From contig CANHBY010000112.1 in the NCBI GenBank assembly GCA_947458895.1, positions 1 through 5,885 on the forward strand: a stretch of 5,885 nt of DNA. The letters are read 5' to 3'. The DNA is from Burkholderiales bacterium. GTDB taxonomy: Bacteria > Pseudomonadota > Gammaproteobacteria > Burkholderiales > Burkholderiaceae_C. The translations under genes and the position numbers were made by a program. This document shows positions 1-5,885 of the stretch, in pieces. The notes beneath the pieces are model-generated. The model was not told the DNA's origin. It did not search any database and saw only the letters and a program-made list of their open reading frames with translations. Numbering within the stretch: the stretch's first letter is position 1; every line of letters starts with the position of its first letter.

Positions 1-84
1 ACCCTCGCTGAAAACCAGCGCGTTGAGTTTGAAGTCAAACAAGGCCAAAAGGGTCTGCAAGCTGCCAATATCCGCGTCATCTAA
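1..84 (+). CDS. Cold shock protein (CspA family), C-terminal part only
   Basis: This is the last 27 codons of a gene that begins left of the window, ending in TAA at 82-84. The visible residues begin TLAENQRVEFEV and end AANIRVI. That matches the last strands of a CspA-type OB fold, where a glutamate-rich 'V.FEV..G.KG..A.NV..' pattern ends the protein. Family members are about 67-70 residues and bind single-stranded RNA and DNA, acting as RNA chaperones in the cytoplasm. The RNP1 and RNP2 nucleic-acid-binding motifs would lie outside the window, so the paralogue cannot be named and cold induction cannot be judged. A strong terminator about 100 bases downstream closes the transcript. The family call is confident despite the short length. 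Confidence 0.88.
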   Translation, partial: TLAENQRVEFEVKQGQKGLQAANIRVI

Positions 85-134
85 GCGCGAATAAAGGAAA
101 CCTCTGCCGATTCATGCCGCAAAGTCAACAGACT

Positions 135-152
135 CAATAGGCTGCAATAGGC
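135..152. repeat. Short direct repeat in the csp 3' region
   Basis: CAATAGGC occurs at 135-142 and again at 145-152, separated by TG. It lies between the csp stop codon and the terminator. No function is evident; a chance duplication is possible. Confidence 0.4.
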
Positions 153-165
153 AGGGGTTGTAAAA

Positions 166-179
166 AGCCTTCACAGGCT
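166..179 (+). other. Small RNA hairpin just before the csp terminator
   Basis: AGCCT (166-170) and AGGCT (175-179) form a perfect 5-bp stem with a four-base TCAC loop, ending one base before the terminator stem. In the csp transcript it could stack next to the terminator and stabilise the 3' end. That role is inference; only the complementarity is seen. Confidence 0.4.
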
Positions 180-180
180 C

Positions 181-208
181 AAAGCCGCGGCAACCCCGCG
201 GCTTTTTT
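181..208 (+). terminator. Intrinsic terminator of the cold shock gene
   Basis: AAAGCCGCGG (181-190) pairs perfectly with CCGCGGCTTT (196-205) around the five-base loop CAACC. A run of six T (203-208) overlaps the foot of the stem. This is a textbook rho-independent terminator for + strand transcription leaving csp. The other strand has only three T after the stem, so it is probably one-directional. It ends 37 bases before the DUF58 start codon, so the next operon needs its own promoter or read-through. Confidence 0.93.
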
Positions 209-234
209 ACGTTTTGACTTCTCGGGGGTGTCGT

Positions 235-238
235 AGGA
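235..238 (+). promoter_or_regulatory. Ribosome binding site for the DUF58 gene
   Basis: AGGA lies seven bases before the ATG at 246. This favours that start over the in-frame ATG at 258, which would place the same AGGA 19 bases away. Confidence 0.6.
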
Positions 239-245
239 TCTGGGC

Positions 246-1238
246 ATGATCTCCTCGATGGCCTGGCCAACTTCCCTGAGACGTCGTTTTGATGCGTGGC
301 TGCGGGCCCGACAGCCCCCCACCGATGTGCAGCACCTGACACATCGAAATGTGTACATCCTGCCCACCAAGGCGGGGCTTCTTTTCGGCCTCACCGTGGC
401 GACGCTGCTGGTGGCGTCCATCAACTACCAGCTCAATTTGGGCTACGCCCTGACCTTTCTTCTGGCTGGCAGTGCTTTGGTGTCGATGCACTGGACACAC
501 AACACGCTCAGGGGCCTGACGCTTCACTTGCGTCCCGTCAAGCCCACGTTTGCCAATCAACGGGCCCGGCTTGAGGCTGTCCTTCAAGATGCCTCCTCGG
601 GGGGTCGAGATCGGTTTGGCGTGGGGCTTCGACGGGCCAATGCCCCCGTGGAGTCCATCAGCTGGACCAATGTGGCCGCGGGGGGCCAAACGACCATTGA
701 GCTCAGCTTCATACCCTCTCGCCGAGGACTCCATGACGTCCCCACCTGGACCGTCGAGACGCTTTTCCCCCTGGGTTTGTTTCGTGCCTGGACCGTTTGG
801 CGGCCGCTGGCAAAGGTGATGGTCTACCCCGAAGCCGAGGCCTATCCTCCGCCCTTACCGAAAGCTCATTCAGCGCTTGGCTCCGACGCAGCGGCACAGC
901 ATGCCGGGCAAGGCGAGCTGGAGGGTGTGCGCACCTACCGCCGCGGTGATCCAGTCAAATACATCGTTTGGAAGAAAGCCGCGCAAGCCATGGCCTCAGG
1001 GGCGGATCTCGTTAGCCGCGACAGTCAAGCATCGACTCCCGGCGAACTCAGCCTGGATTGGGACGCTTGCCAGGGCCTGACGACCGAGGGCCGGCTCTCC
1101 AGGCTGACGGCTTGGGTGATTCTGGCTGACCAAATGGACTTGGTTTATGGCCTGCGCCTGCCTCAACGAGATATTGCCCCGGGTGTCGGCGAAGCGCATC
1201 GCCATGGGGTACTTGAATCGCTGGCACTTTGGCCATGA
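246..1238 (+). CDS. DUF58 domain membrane protein, partner of TgpA-type transglutaminase
   Basis: The product is 330 residues. Two adjacent hydrophobic segments (about 43-60 and 64-81) form a membrane hairpin near the N-terminus. A soluble region follows with the DUF58 hallmarks: FPLGLFRAW (174-182) and the block R229-x-Y231-R-x-G234-D235 followed by I240-x-W242-K243. The C-terminal end (about 268-330), containing LDWD, WVILADQMDLVYGLRLP and a final LESLALWP, looks like the shortened, VWA-like end of proteobacterial members. I see no complete DxSxS metal-binding motif, which appears usual for this short subtype. The family has no settled biochemical role; members sit beside MoxR ATPases and transglutaminases and are thought to act at the envelope. 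The stop overlaps the start of the transglutaminase gene (ATGA), so the two are very likely translationally coupled. No MoxR gene lies directly upstream. Length and architecture look complete. Confidence 0.93.
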   Translation: MISSMAWPTSLRRRFDAWLRARQPPTDVQHLTHRNVYILPTKAGLLFGLTVATLLVASINYQLNLGYALTFLLAGSALVSMHWTHNTLRGLTLHLRPVKPTFANQRARLEAVLQDASSGGRDRFGVGLRRANAPVESISWTNVAAGGQTTIELSFIPSRRGLHDVPTWTVETLFPLGLFRAWTVWRPLAKVMVYPEAEAYPPPLPKAHSALGSDAAAQHAGQGELEGVRTYRRGDPVKYIVWKKAAQAMASGADLVSRDSQASTPGELSLDWDACQGLTTEGRLSRLTAWVILADQMDLVYGLRLPQRDIAPGVGEAHRHGVLESLALWP

Positions 1239-3277
1239 GCAACATCGCAGACATCTTGAAGGGCCTGCCGCGTGAAGCGCGCGACACCCTTTTTGTGCTG
1301 GGAGTGATCGGGTGGACTGTCGCGCCGCACGCCCCCAACTTGCCTGGGTGGTGCCTTGGCCTCGCTGCACTGTTGATTGTTTGGCGGGCTTACATCGTGC
1401 TGAGCAATGGCCCCCAGCCCCGCCGCTTGACGATCGTCTGCATTCTGGTTCTTGCCGCAGGGATGAACCTGTGGTCTTTCTCCACGGTGCTGGGACGAGA
1501 AGCTGGCATTGCCATGCTGGTGGTTCTGGTCGCATTGAAGTCGCTCGAGCTGCACGCCCGGCGCGACTCTTTCGTGATCTTCTTTTTGGGCTTTTTTTTG
1601 GTTCTGACCCACTTTCTTTATTCGCAATCCATCGGGGTGGCTCTGGCCATGGTGGTGTCGGTTTGGGGCCTGCTCACGGCGCTCGTTCTGACCCATATGC
1701 CTGTGGGCCAACCAGCCCTCGCTCAGGCCGCGCGGATTGCGGCCAAGACCGCCTTGCTTGCTGTCCCCCTCATGCTGGTAATGTTTGTTTTGTTTCCGCG
1801 GGTGGCGCCTTTGTGGGGGGTCCCTCAAGACAGCACGGCAGGCACGGGCTTGAGCAATCGGCTTCGCATGGGCTCAATCGCCGAACTCGCCATGAGCGAC
1901 GAGATCGTGATGTACATCAAGTTCCCGCAACGGGTACCTGCCCCCGAGCAGATGTACTTCCGGGGACCGGTGTTGAGCGACCTGTCAGGGGCCGAATGGA
2001 CACCCGCAGCCGCGTCGGAACTGGAACCCAGGGTACCCCCTGATTTGCAGTTTGAGGGCGACCCCATTCCCTACGAAGTCACCCTGGAGCCGCAGAAATC
2101 CAAAGACCTGCCGCTGCTGGAGGCCGCATTCGAGCCACCGGTTCAAAGCGCAGCGATGGCGCGGCCCATCGAAGTGAGCCTTTCAAATGAGCTGAGGTGG
2201 GAGTCCAAAAACACCATTTTTGAACGCCTGAGGCTCCATGCCAAGGCTCACCTTTCCTTTCGAATGGGCCCTTTTGAAGACGACGGCAGCCTGCAGCGCT
2301 ACTTGGCTCTGCCCAACCGACACAGCCCCGGAACGAGGGCCTGGGCCGCCGAATTGAAGAGCGCCCCCCGCCTGGCACAGGCCAACACCCAAGAGCTGGT
2401 CAGCGCCGTACTGAGTCACATCAGGAGCGAGCCGTTCTTCTACACACTGACTCCAGGGCTGTACGGCGAAACAGACCCCAATGCGTCCATTGATGAGTTT
2501 TGGCTTGATCGGCGCCAAGGCTTTTGCGAGCATTTTTCGACTGCATTTGTGGTGATCATGCGATCCATGGGCATTCCTGCTCGCGTGGTTTTGGGCTACC
2601 AGGGCACAGACCCTCAGCCAGTGGATGGGTACTACATTGTGCGCAAAAATGCGGCTCATTCGTGGGCCGAATACTGGCAGGCGGGGCGAGGCTGGGTACG
2701 GGTGGACCCCACTGCGGCCGTGGCCCCGGACCGCATCAAACGAAGCACAAGGCTTCCGCCGCCGCGCGGTATTGTGGCGGGCACGCTGAGCAAGGCGCTG
2801 GGCGGGGCGGATATTCTGGCCCATTTCCAACAGTCCTGGGAGGCCGTGAACAACCGCTGGAATCAATGGGTTTTGAACTACAGCAAGAGCCAACAAACCG
2901 ATCTGCTCAAGAAGCTCGGTTTCAGCTCGCCTGACTGGGAAGACCTGGGCTTGTTGCTGCTGCTGTGCTGCCTTGGTGCTGGGCTGATCGGCCTGGTGGC
3001 CTACCTCTGGCAACTTCAGCGCCTGGATCCCTGGGCACGCCACATGGACTTGCTGCGCAAAGAGCTTCGCCAGATCGGGTTGGAGGTGGCCGACCACGCC
3101 CCACCCTTGGCTCTGGCCCAGGGGGTCGGTCAGGTTTTTGGCGAGGCCGGCACCGCGCTGGCCCGTGCCCTGCACGAACTGGATGCCTTGCGATACGGAG
3201 CCAGTGGCAAGCCGCGCCAGCTTGCAAACCAGTTTAAACAGATCAGAGCCCAGGCCCAGGCGCTGGGTCGGCGCTGA
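1235..3277 (+). CDS. TgpA-type membrane transglutaminase-like protein (DUF3488 - transglutaminase core - C-terminal membrane anchor)
   Basis: The product is 680 residues from ATG 1235. An in-frame TTG at 1229 is less likely because the ATGA overlap with DUF58 is a classic coupling arrangement. Six to seven hydrophobic segments fill roughly residues 18-187 (DUF3488), including GREAGIAMLVVLVALKSLE and RRDSFVIFFLGFFL. An extracytoplasmic region follows, with YFRGPVLSDLSGAEW (241-255). The transglutaminase core has a complete papain-like triad: C431 in RRQGFCEHFSTAF, H475 in NAAHSWAEYW and D491 in WVRVDPTAA. A further membrane helix at about 570-592 leads to a cytoplasmic tail (593-680) resembling DUF4129. 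The family is related to Pseudomonas aeruginosa TgpA, an essential inner-membrane protein with a periplasmic transglutaminase domain. Whether it cross-links, hydrolyses or acts as a protease here is unknown. All expected parts are present, with no frameshift. Confidence 0.94.
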   Translation: MSNIADILKGLPREARDTLFVLGVIGWTVAPHAPNLPGWCLGLAALLIVWRAYIVLSNGPQPRRLTIVCILVLAAGMNLWSFSTVLGREAGIAMLVVLVALKSLELHARRDSFVIFFLGFFLVLTHFLYSQSIGVALAMVVSVWGLLTALVLTHMPVGQPALAQAARIAAKTALLAVPLMLVMFVLFPRVAPLWGVPQDSTAGTGLSNRLRMGSIAELAMSDEIVMYIKFPQRVPAPEQMYFRGPVLSDLSGAEWTPAAASELEPRVPPDLQFEGDPIPYEVTLEPQKSKDLPLLEAAFEPPVQSAAMARPIEVSLSNELRWESKNTIFERLRLHAKAHLSFRMGPFEDDGSLQRYLALPNRHSPGTRAWAAELKSAPRLAQANTQELVSAVLSHIRSEPFFYTLTPGLYGETDPNASIDEFWLDRRQGFCEHFSTAFVVIMRSMGIPARVVLGYQGTDPQPVDGYYIVRKNAAHSWAEYWQAGRGWVRVDPTAAVAPDRIKRSTRLPPPRGIVAGTLSKALGGADILAHFQQSWEAVNNRWNQWVLNYSKSQQTDLLKKLGFSSPDWEDLGLLLLLCCLGAGLIGLVAYLWQLQRLDPWARHMDLLRKELRQIGLEVADHAPPLALAQGVGQVFGEAGTALARALHELDALRYGASGKPRQLANQFKQIRAQAQALGRR

Positions 3278-3298
3278 CTCAGTTGGCCGCTGAACCCA

Positions 3299-4399
3299 TC
3301 AGACCGGTCCTGCCGAAATTTTTGGCGTGTCGGTGTGCACATCACCGCACTGGGCGCGATGACGCAAAGCATGGTCCATCAACACCAAGGCCAACATGGC
3401 CTCGGCAATGGGGGTGGCGCGGATGCCCACACAGGGGTCGTGTCGGCCGAAGGTTTCCACGGTTGCCGCTTCGCCCTGCACATCAATCGACGCGCGAGGC
3501 GTGCGGATTGAACTGGTGGGTTTGATGGCGATACGCACGGTGATGTCTTGGCCGGTTGAAATACCGCCCAGCAAGCCACCCGCGTTATTGCTTCGGAAGC
3601 CCTCTGGGGTCATTTCATCGCCGTGTGTGGTTCCGCGCTGGGCCACGCTAGCAAAACCGGCGCCGATCTCGACACCCTTGACCGCATTGATGCCCATCAT
3701 GGCGTAGGCGATTTCAGCATCGAGCTTGTCGAACAAGGGCTCGCCCCAGCCGACCGGTACGCCGCGCGCCATGACATCAATGCGCGCACCGCAACTGTCG
3801 CCGGCCTTTCGCAGATCATCCATGTAGGCCTCAAGGCGAGGGATGTCGGTGATGTTCGCGGCAAAGAAGGGATTTTGCGAAACATGGTCCATGGACTCGA
3901 AAGGAATTTCGATTTCACCCAACTGAGACATGTGGCCACAGAAGGTGACGCCGTGCTGCTCCTTCAACCATTTGCGCGCTACGGCCGCCGCACCCACCAT
4001 CGGTGCGGTCAGCCTGGCCGACGAGCGGCCACCGCCACGCGGATCACGCAGGCCGTATTTATGCCAATAGGTGTAGTCCGCATGGCCGGGGCGGAAGCTT
4101 TGCAAAATATTGCCGTAGTCTTTTGAGCGCTGATCGGTGTTGCGAATGAGCAGGCCAATCGGTGTACCCGTGGTTTTGCCTTCAAACACCCCCGACAAAA
4201 TTTCAACCTGATCGGGCTCATTGCGTTGGGTGACAAAGCGCGAGGTGCCAGGCCGGCGACGGTCGAGCTCGGGCTGAATATCAGCCTCGCTCAGTGCCAA
4301 GCCCGGAGGGCACCCATCAATCACGCAGCCAATGGCCGGGCCATGAGACTCACCGAAATTTGTCACGCAAAAGAGGTGACCAAAGGTATTGCCAGACAT
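3299..4399 (-). CDS. aroC: Chorismate synthase
   Basis: The product is 366 residues, the usual length for the bacterial enzyme. It converts 5-enolpyruvylshikimate 3-phosphate to chorismate, the last step of the shikimate pathway, using reduced FMN without net redox change; it acts in the cytoplasm as a tetramer. The family signatures are all present: [14 protein letters not shown] (16-29), [19 protein letters not shown] (102-120) running into RGGGRSSAR (121-129), and [12 protein letters not shown] (299-310). [17 protein letters not shown] follows from about 318. The two conserved histidines are H19 and H106. The start codon has only a weak Shine-Dalgarno match (GAAAG, nine bases upstream). 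The gene lies 46 bases downstream of the CBS-pair gene on the same strand and probably shares its transcript. It converges on the transglutaminase gene with 21 bases between stop codons. A near-certain identification. Confidence 0.98.
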   Translation of the reverse strand: MSGNTFGHLFCVTNFGESHGPAIGCVIDGCPPGLALSEADIQPELDRRRPGTSRFVTQRNEPDQVEILSGVFEGKTTGTPIGLLIRNTDQRSKDYGNILQSFRPGHADYTYWHKYGLRDPRGGGRSSARLTAPMVGAAAVARKWLKEQHGVTFCGHMSQLGEIEIPFESMDHVSQNPFFAANITDIPRLEAYMDDLRKAGDSCGARIDVMARGVPVGWGEPLFDKLDAEIAYAMMGINAVKGVEIGAGFASVAQRGTTHGDEMTPEGFRSNNAGGLLGGISTGQDITVRIAIKPTSSIRTPRASIDVQGEAATVETFGRHDPCVGIRATPIAEAMLALVLMDHALRHRAQCGDVHTDTPKISAGPV

Positions 4400-4413
4400 A
4401 GAAAAAATCTTTC

Positions 4414-4440
4414 AACGGGTCAAACGGGCCAAACAGGCCA
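4414..4440 (-). repeat. Three tandem 9-base repeats in the aroC leader
   Basis: On the + strand the units are AACGGGTCA (4414-4422), AACGGGCCA (4423-4431) and AACAGGCCA (4432-4440). Each differs from its neighbour by one base. Read on the - strand they fill most of the 46-base spacer between the CBS gene stop and the aroC start and end just before the weak ribosome binding site. The repetition is directly visible; whether it is functional is not known. Confidence 0.7.
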
Positions 4441-4445
4441 TCACT

Positions 4446-4919
4446 TCAGTTGCTCTGCTGAGCAGCTGGGGGGTCTTGGGAGTCGGCAGAAGGCCAGTCG
4501 CGAATGTAGGCCTTGAGCATGCGATTTTCAAAGTCTTGACCCTCGACGACCGCCCTGGCGACGTCATAAAACGAGATCACACCTTGCAAAACCCGCAGCG
4601 ACATCACCGGCATGTAACGCGCATGGTGCTCGAGCATGATTCGGCGAACCTCATCCATCTCGGTGTCAGGTGTGCAGGTGACGGGCGAATCATCCATCAC
4701 GCTGCGAATCAAGGTGGGGCCCACCACACCACCATTTTTGACCACAGCCTTGATGGCCTCACGAAACGTGAGCATACCCACCAGCTCGCCGTGCTCCATA
4801 ACGACCAGCGATCCGACATCGAGATCGGCCATGGTGGTCATGGCGTAGGCCAGGGGTTGGTCTGGAGACACCGTGAACAGCGCCCCACCTTTGACGCGAA
4901 GAATATCGCTGACTTTCAT
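4446..4919 (-). CDS. CBS-pair domain protein
   Basis: The product is 157 residues from the ATG at 4919. The first CBS motif spans about residues 5-60, with VSPDQPLAYAMTTMADLDVGSLVV and GELVGMLTFREAI. The second spans about 70-126, with SVMDDSPVTCTPDTEMDEVRR, RYMPVM and LQGVISFYDVARAVV. The tail (from about 144) is rich in S, D, P, A and Q and is probably disordered. A CBS pair forms a Bateman module that commonly binds AMP, ATP or other adenosyl ligands in the cytoplasm. No catalytic or DNA-binding domain is attached, so this is a stand-alone sensor or adaptor with unknown partner. Similar proteins beginning MKVSDILRVKG are common in betaproteobacteria. A GTG at 4925 is in frame but only one base from the ribosome binding site, so ATG 4919 is preferred. 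It lies between the YihY gene and aroC on one strand. Confidence 0.93.
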   Translation of the reverse strand: MKVSDILRVKGGALFTVSPDQPLAYAMTTMADLDVGSLVVMEHGELVGMLTFREAIKAVVKNGGVVGPTLIRSVMDDSPVTCTPDTEMDEVRRIMLEHHARYMPVMSLRVLQGVISFYDVARAVVEGQDFENRMLKAYIRDWPSADSQDPPAAQQSN

Positions 4920-4926
4920 AGCCACA

Positions 4927-4932
4927 CCTCTT
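4927..4932 (-). promoter_or_regulatory. Ribosome binding site that sets the CBS protein start
   Basis: On the - strand AAGAGG is seven bases before the ATG at 4919 and only one base before the alternative GTG at 4925. Normal Shine-Dalgarno spacing therefore selects the ATG. The rest of the 110-base gap (4920-5029) shows no convincing -35/-10 pair and no terminator-like hairpin with a T run. Confidence 0.7.
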
Positions 4933-5029
4933 GAATCGACAAAGGGAATGAGGGGCCCTCAATGCCGCGAACCAGCATCTGAGCCCTTTGGGACAATATG
5001 TACCACCATTTCAGGCAAACACCTCGCAC

Positions 5030-5885
5030 TTAGCTCTGCAGCAAGGTTTGCAAATTCATCCGCTCAAACCCCGCCTGGCGCCAAAAACCTTGTAACTCAG
5101 CGATGGGATCAAGCAACAAAGCGACCAAGAGCGGCGCGGCCAAGGTGGTGGCTGGGTCACAGATCAGTGCAAAGCGTGCGCTACCCGGCTCGTCCAGGCG
5201 AACGACCCAATCCAGAGTGCCGAGTTTGTCGAGAATGGGCTCAATTTGCAGCGGATCCATGCTGAGCGAGCTCGACATCGACTCGAGGGTCAATGCGTGC
5301 TGCTGCTCGGCACGAGCCTGCAACAGCAAGCGCAACACACGCACGGCCAACCCAAACCGCGCACCGGCTCCATCACGATGCCTGCCCATGCCCCGCTTCA
5401 GGCTGGGCGCATAAGCCGCAAACACGGCTCCCAGGAGCACCATGCACCAGCTCATAAAAACCCATACGAGCAAAATCGGCACGGTCGCAAATGCACCATA
5501 AATCACTTCATAGGTGGGTACCGATGCCAGGTAAGCCCCCAGCCCTCGCTTGGCAAGCTCAAAACCGGCCACAGTCACCAAGGCACCGATGAAGGCATGC
5601 CACCACCGAACGTGGGTGTTGGGAATGTAGCGAAACAGCGCGGCAACGCCCGTCCACAGCATCAAAAACTGGATGAGCTGCAACAGCAGCGCCACGCCGC
5701 CAGGTAAGGCTCCAACCCACCCACGCGACGCCGACACCGCATACGACGTCAAGGACAAACTGCCCCCCAACAGCAGCGGCCCCAAGGTGAGGGCAGCCCA
5801 ATACAAGAGCAGCCTTTGCGCCATCGGGCGTAGTTTTCGCACCCGCCAAATCGCATTGAGCGTGCGATCAATCGTGAGCATGAGT
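5030..5885 (-). CDS. YihY/BrkB-family inner-membrane protein, N-terminus beyond the window
   Basis: At least 284 residues are visible, ending in TAA at 5030-5032. The frame stays open through the right edge (a Leu codon precedes the Met at 5881), so that Met is internal and the first membrane segments are missing. Counting from that Met, MLTIDRTLNAIWRV is followed by hydrophobic segments at about 22-48, 62-84, 96-118 and 126-157. FRYIPNTHVRWWHAFIGA (83-100) and YGAFATVPILLVWVFMSW (128-145) are typical of the Virul_fac_BrkB family. Members were once called ribonuclease BN in error; true RNase BN is a different soluble enzyme, so that name should be avoided. The molecular function is unknown. 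A tail of about 120 residues (163-283) follows the last helix and may fold as a winged helix. The gene lies 110 bases upstream of the CBS gene on the same strand and could share a transcript with it. Confidence 0.93.
   Translation of the reverse strand, partial: LMLTIDRTLNAIWRVRKLRPMAQRLLLYWAALTLGPLLLGGSLSLTSYAVSASRGWVGALPGGVALLLQLIQFLMLWTGVAALFRYIPNTHVRWWHAFIGALVTVAGFELAKRGLGAYLASVPTYEVIYGAFATVPILLVWVFMSWCMVLLGAVFAAYAPSLKRGMGRHRDGAGARFGLAVRVLRLLLQARAEQQHALTLESMSSSLSMDPLQIEPILDKLGTLDWVVRLDEPGSARFALICDPATTLAAPLLVALLLDPIAELQGFWRQAGFERMNLQTLLQS

Noticed and set aside
214..239. TTGACT ... TAGGAT as a sigma-70 promoter for DUF58
   Set aside because: The spacer is only 14 bases and the -10 candidate overlaps the ribosome binding site, so transcription would start at about the start codon.
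207..734. A 175-codon - strand open frame opposite the DUF58 gene
   Set aside because: Antisense to a supported gene and running into its upstream region, with no ribosome binding site or family signature.
1163..1828. A 221-codon - strand open frame across the DUF58/transglutaminase junction
   Set aside because: Low-complexity product rich in Gln, His and Arg, antisense to two well-supported genes; a composition artefact.
2183..3175. A 330-codon open frame on the - strand inside the transglutaminase gene
   Set aside because: It is antisense to a gene with clear domains and catalytic residues, its product has no recognisable family pattern, and long antisense frames are expected in GC-rich DNA.
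3623..4126. A 167-codon + strand open frame opposite aroC
   Set aside because: Shadow of a certain gene; no known protein pattern.
4949..4961. TGAGG-GGC-CCTCA hairpin upstream of the CBS gene as a terminator or operator
   Set aside because: Stem of only five pairs with a three-base loop and no T run; not distinguishable from chance.
4993..5018. TTGCCT with TATTGT or TACATA on the - strand as a promoter for CBS-aroC
   Set aside because: Spacing is 10-14 bases and no alternative -35 fits at 16-18 bases.
5030..5885. Naming the right-edge gene ribonuclease BN (rbn)
   Set aside because: That name was assigned to this membrane family in error; there is no nuclease motif in the visible sequence.

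Overview
The window reads as ordinary chromosomal DNA from a GC-rich betaproteobacterium, most likely order Burkholderiales and plausibly family Comamonadaceae. The basis is the wording of the proteins (a CBS-pair protein beginning MKVSDILRVKG, a YihY protein with MLTIDRTLNAIWRV, and a DUF58 / DUF3488-transglutaminase pair). This placement rests on recognition, not on a search. I see no transposase, integrase, phage gene, tRNA, rRNA or CRISPR array.

Layout. The left edge (1-84, +) holds the last 27 codons of a cold shock protein, followed by a short 3' untranslated stretch and a strong intrinsic terminator (181-208). Next come two + strand genes that overlap by four bases: a DUF58 membrane protein (246-1238) and a TgpA-type membrane transglutaminase with DUF3488 and DUF4129-like parts (1235-3277). 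The transglutaminase ends 21 bases from the stop of a convergent gene. The right half is entirely on the - strand. In transcription order it holds a YihY/BrkB-family inner-membrane protein cut by the right edge (5885-5030), a CBS-pair protein (4919-4446) and chorismate synthase aroC (4399-3299).

How the genes fit together. DUF58 and TgpA-type transglutaminase form a widespread pair, usually accompanied by a MoxR AAA+ ATPase. They are thought to work together at the cell envelope, but their substrate is unknown in most bacteria. Here no MoxR gene directly precedes DUF58. AroC makes chorismate, the precursor of aromatic amino acids, folate and quinones. The CBS protein directly upstream of it is probably co-transcribed and could be a nucleotide-sensing protein of unknown target.

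No gene-free stretch exceeds 300 bases. The largest gaps are 85-245 (terminator, small hairpin, short direct repeat) and 4920-5029 (a ribosome binding site but no convincing promoter). I found no clear candidate for a wholly new system. The points most worth a second look are the three-copy 9-base repeat in the aroC leader, the missing MoxR partner, and the cytoplasmic, possibly winged-helix, tail of the YihY protein.
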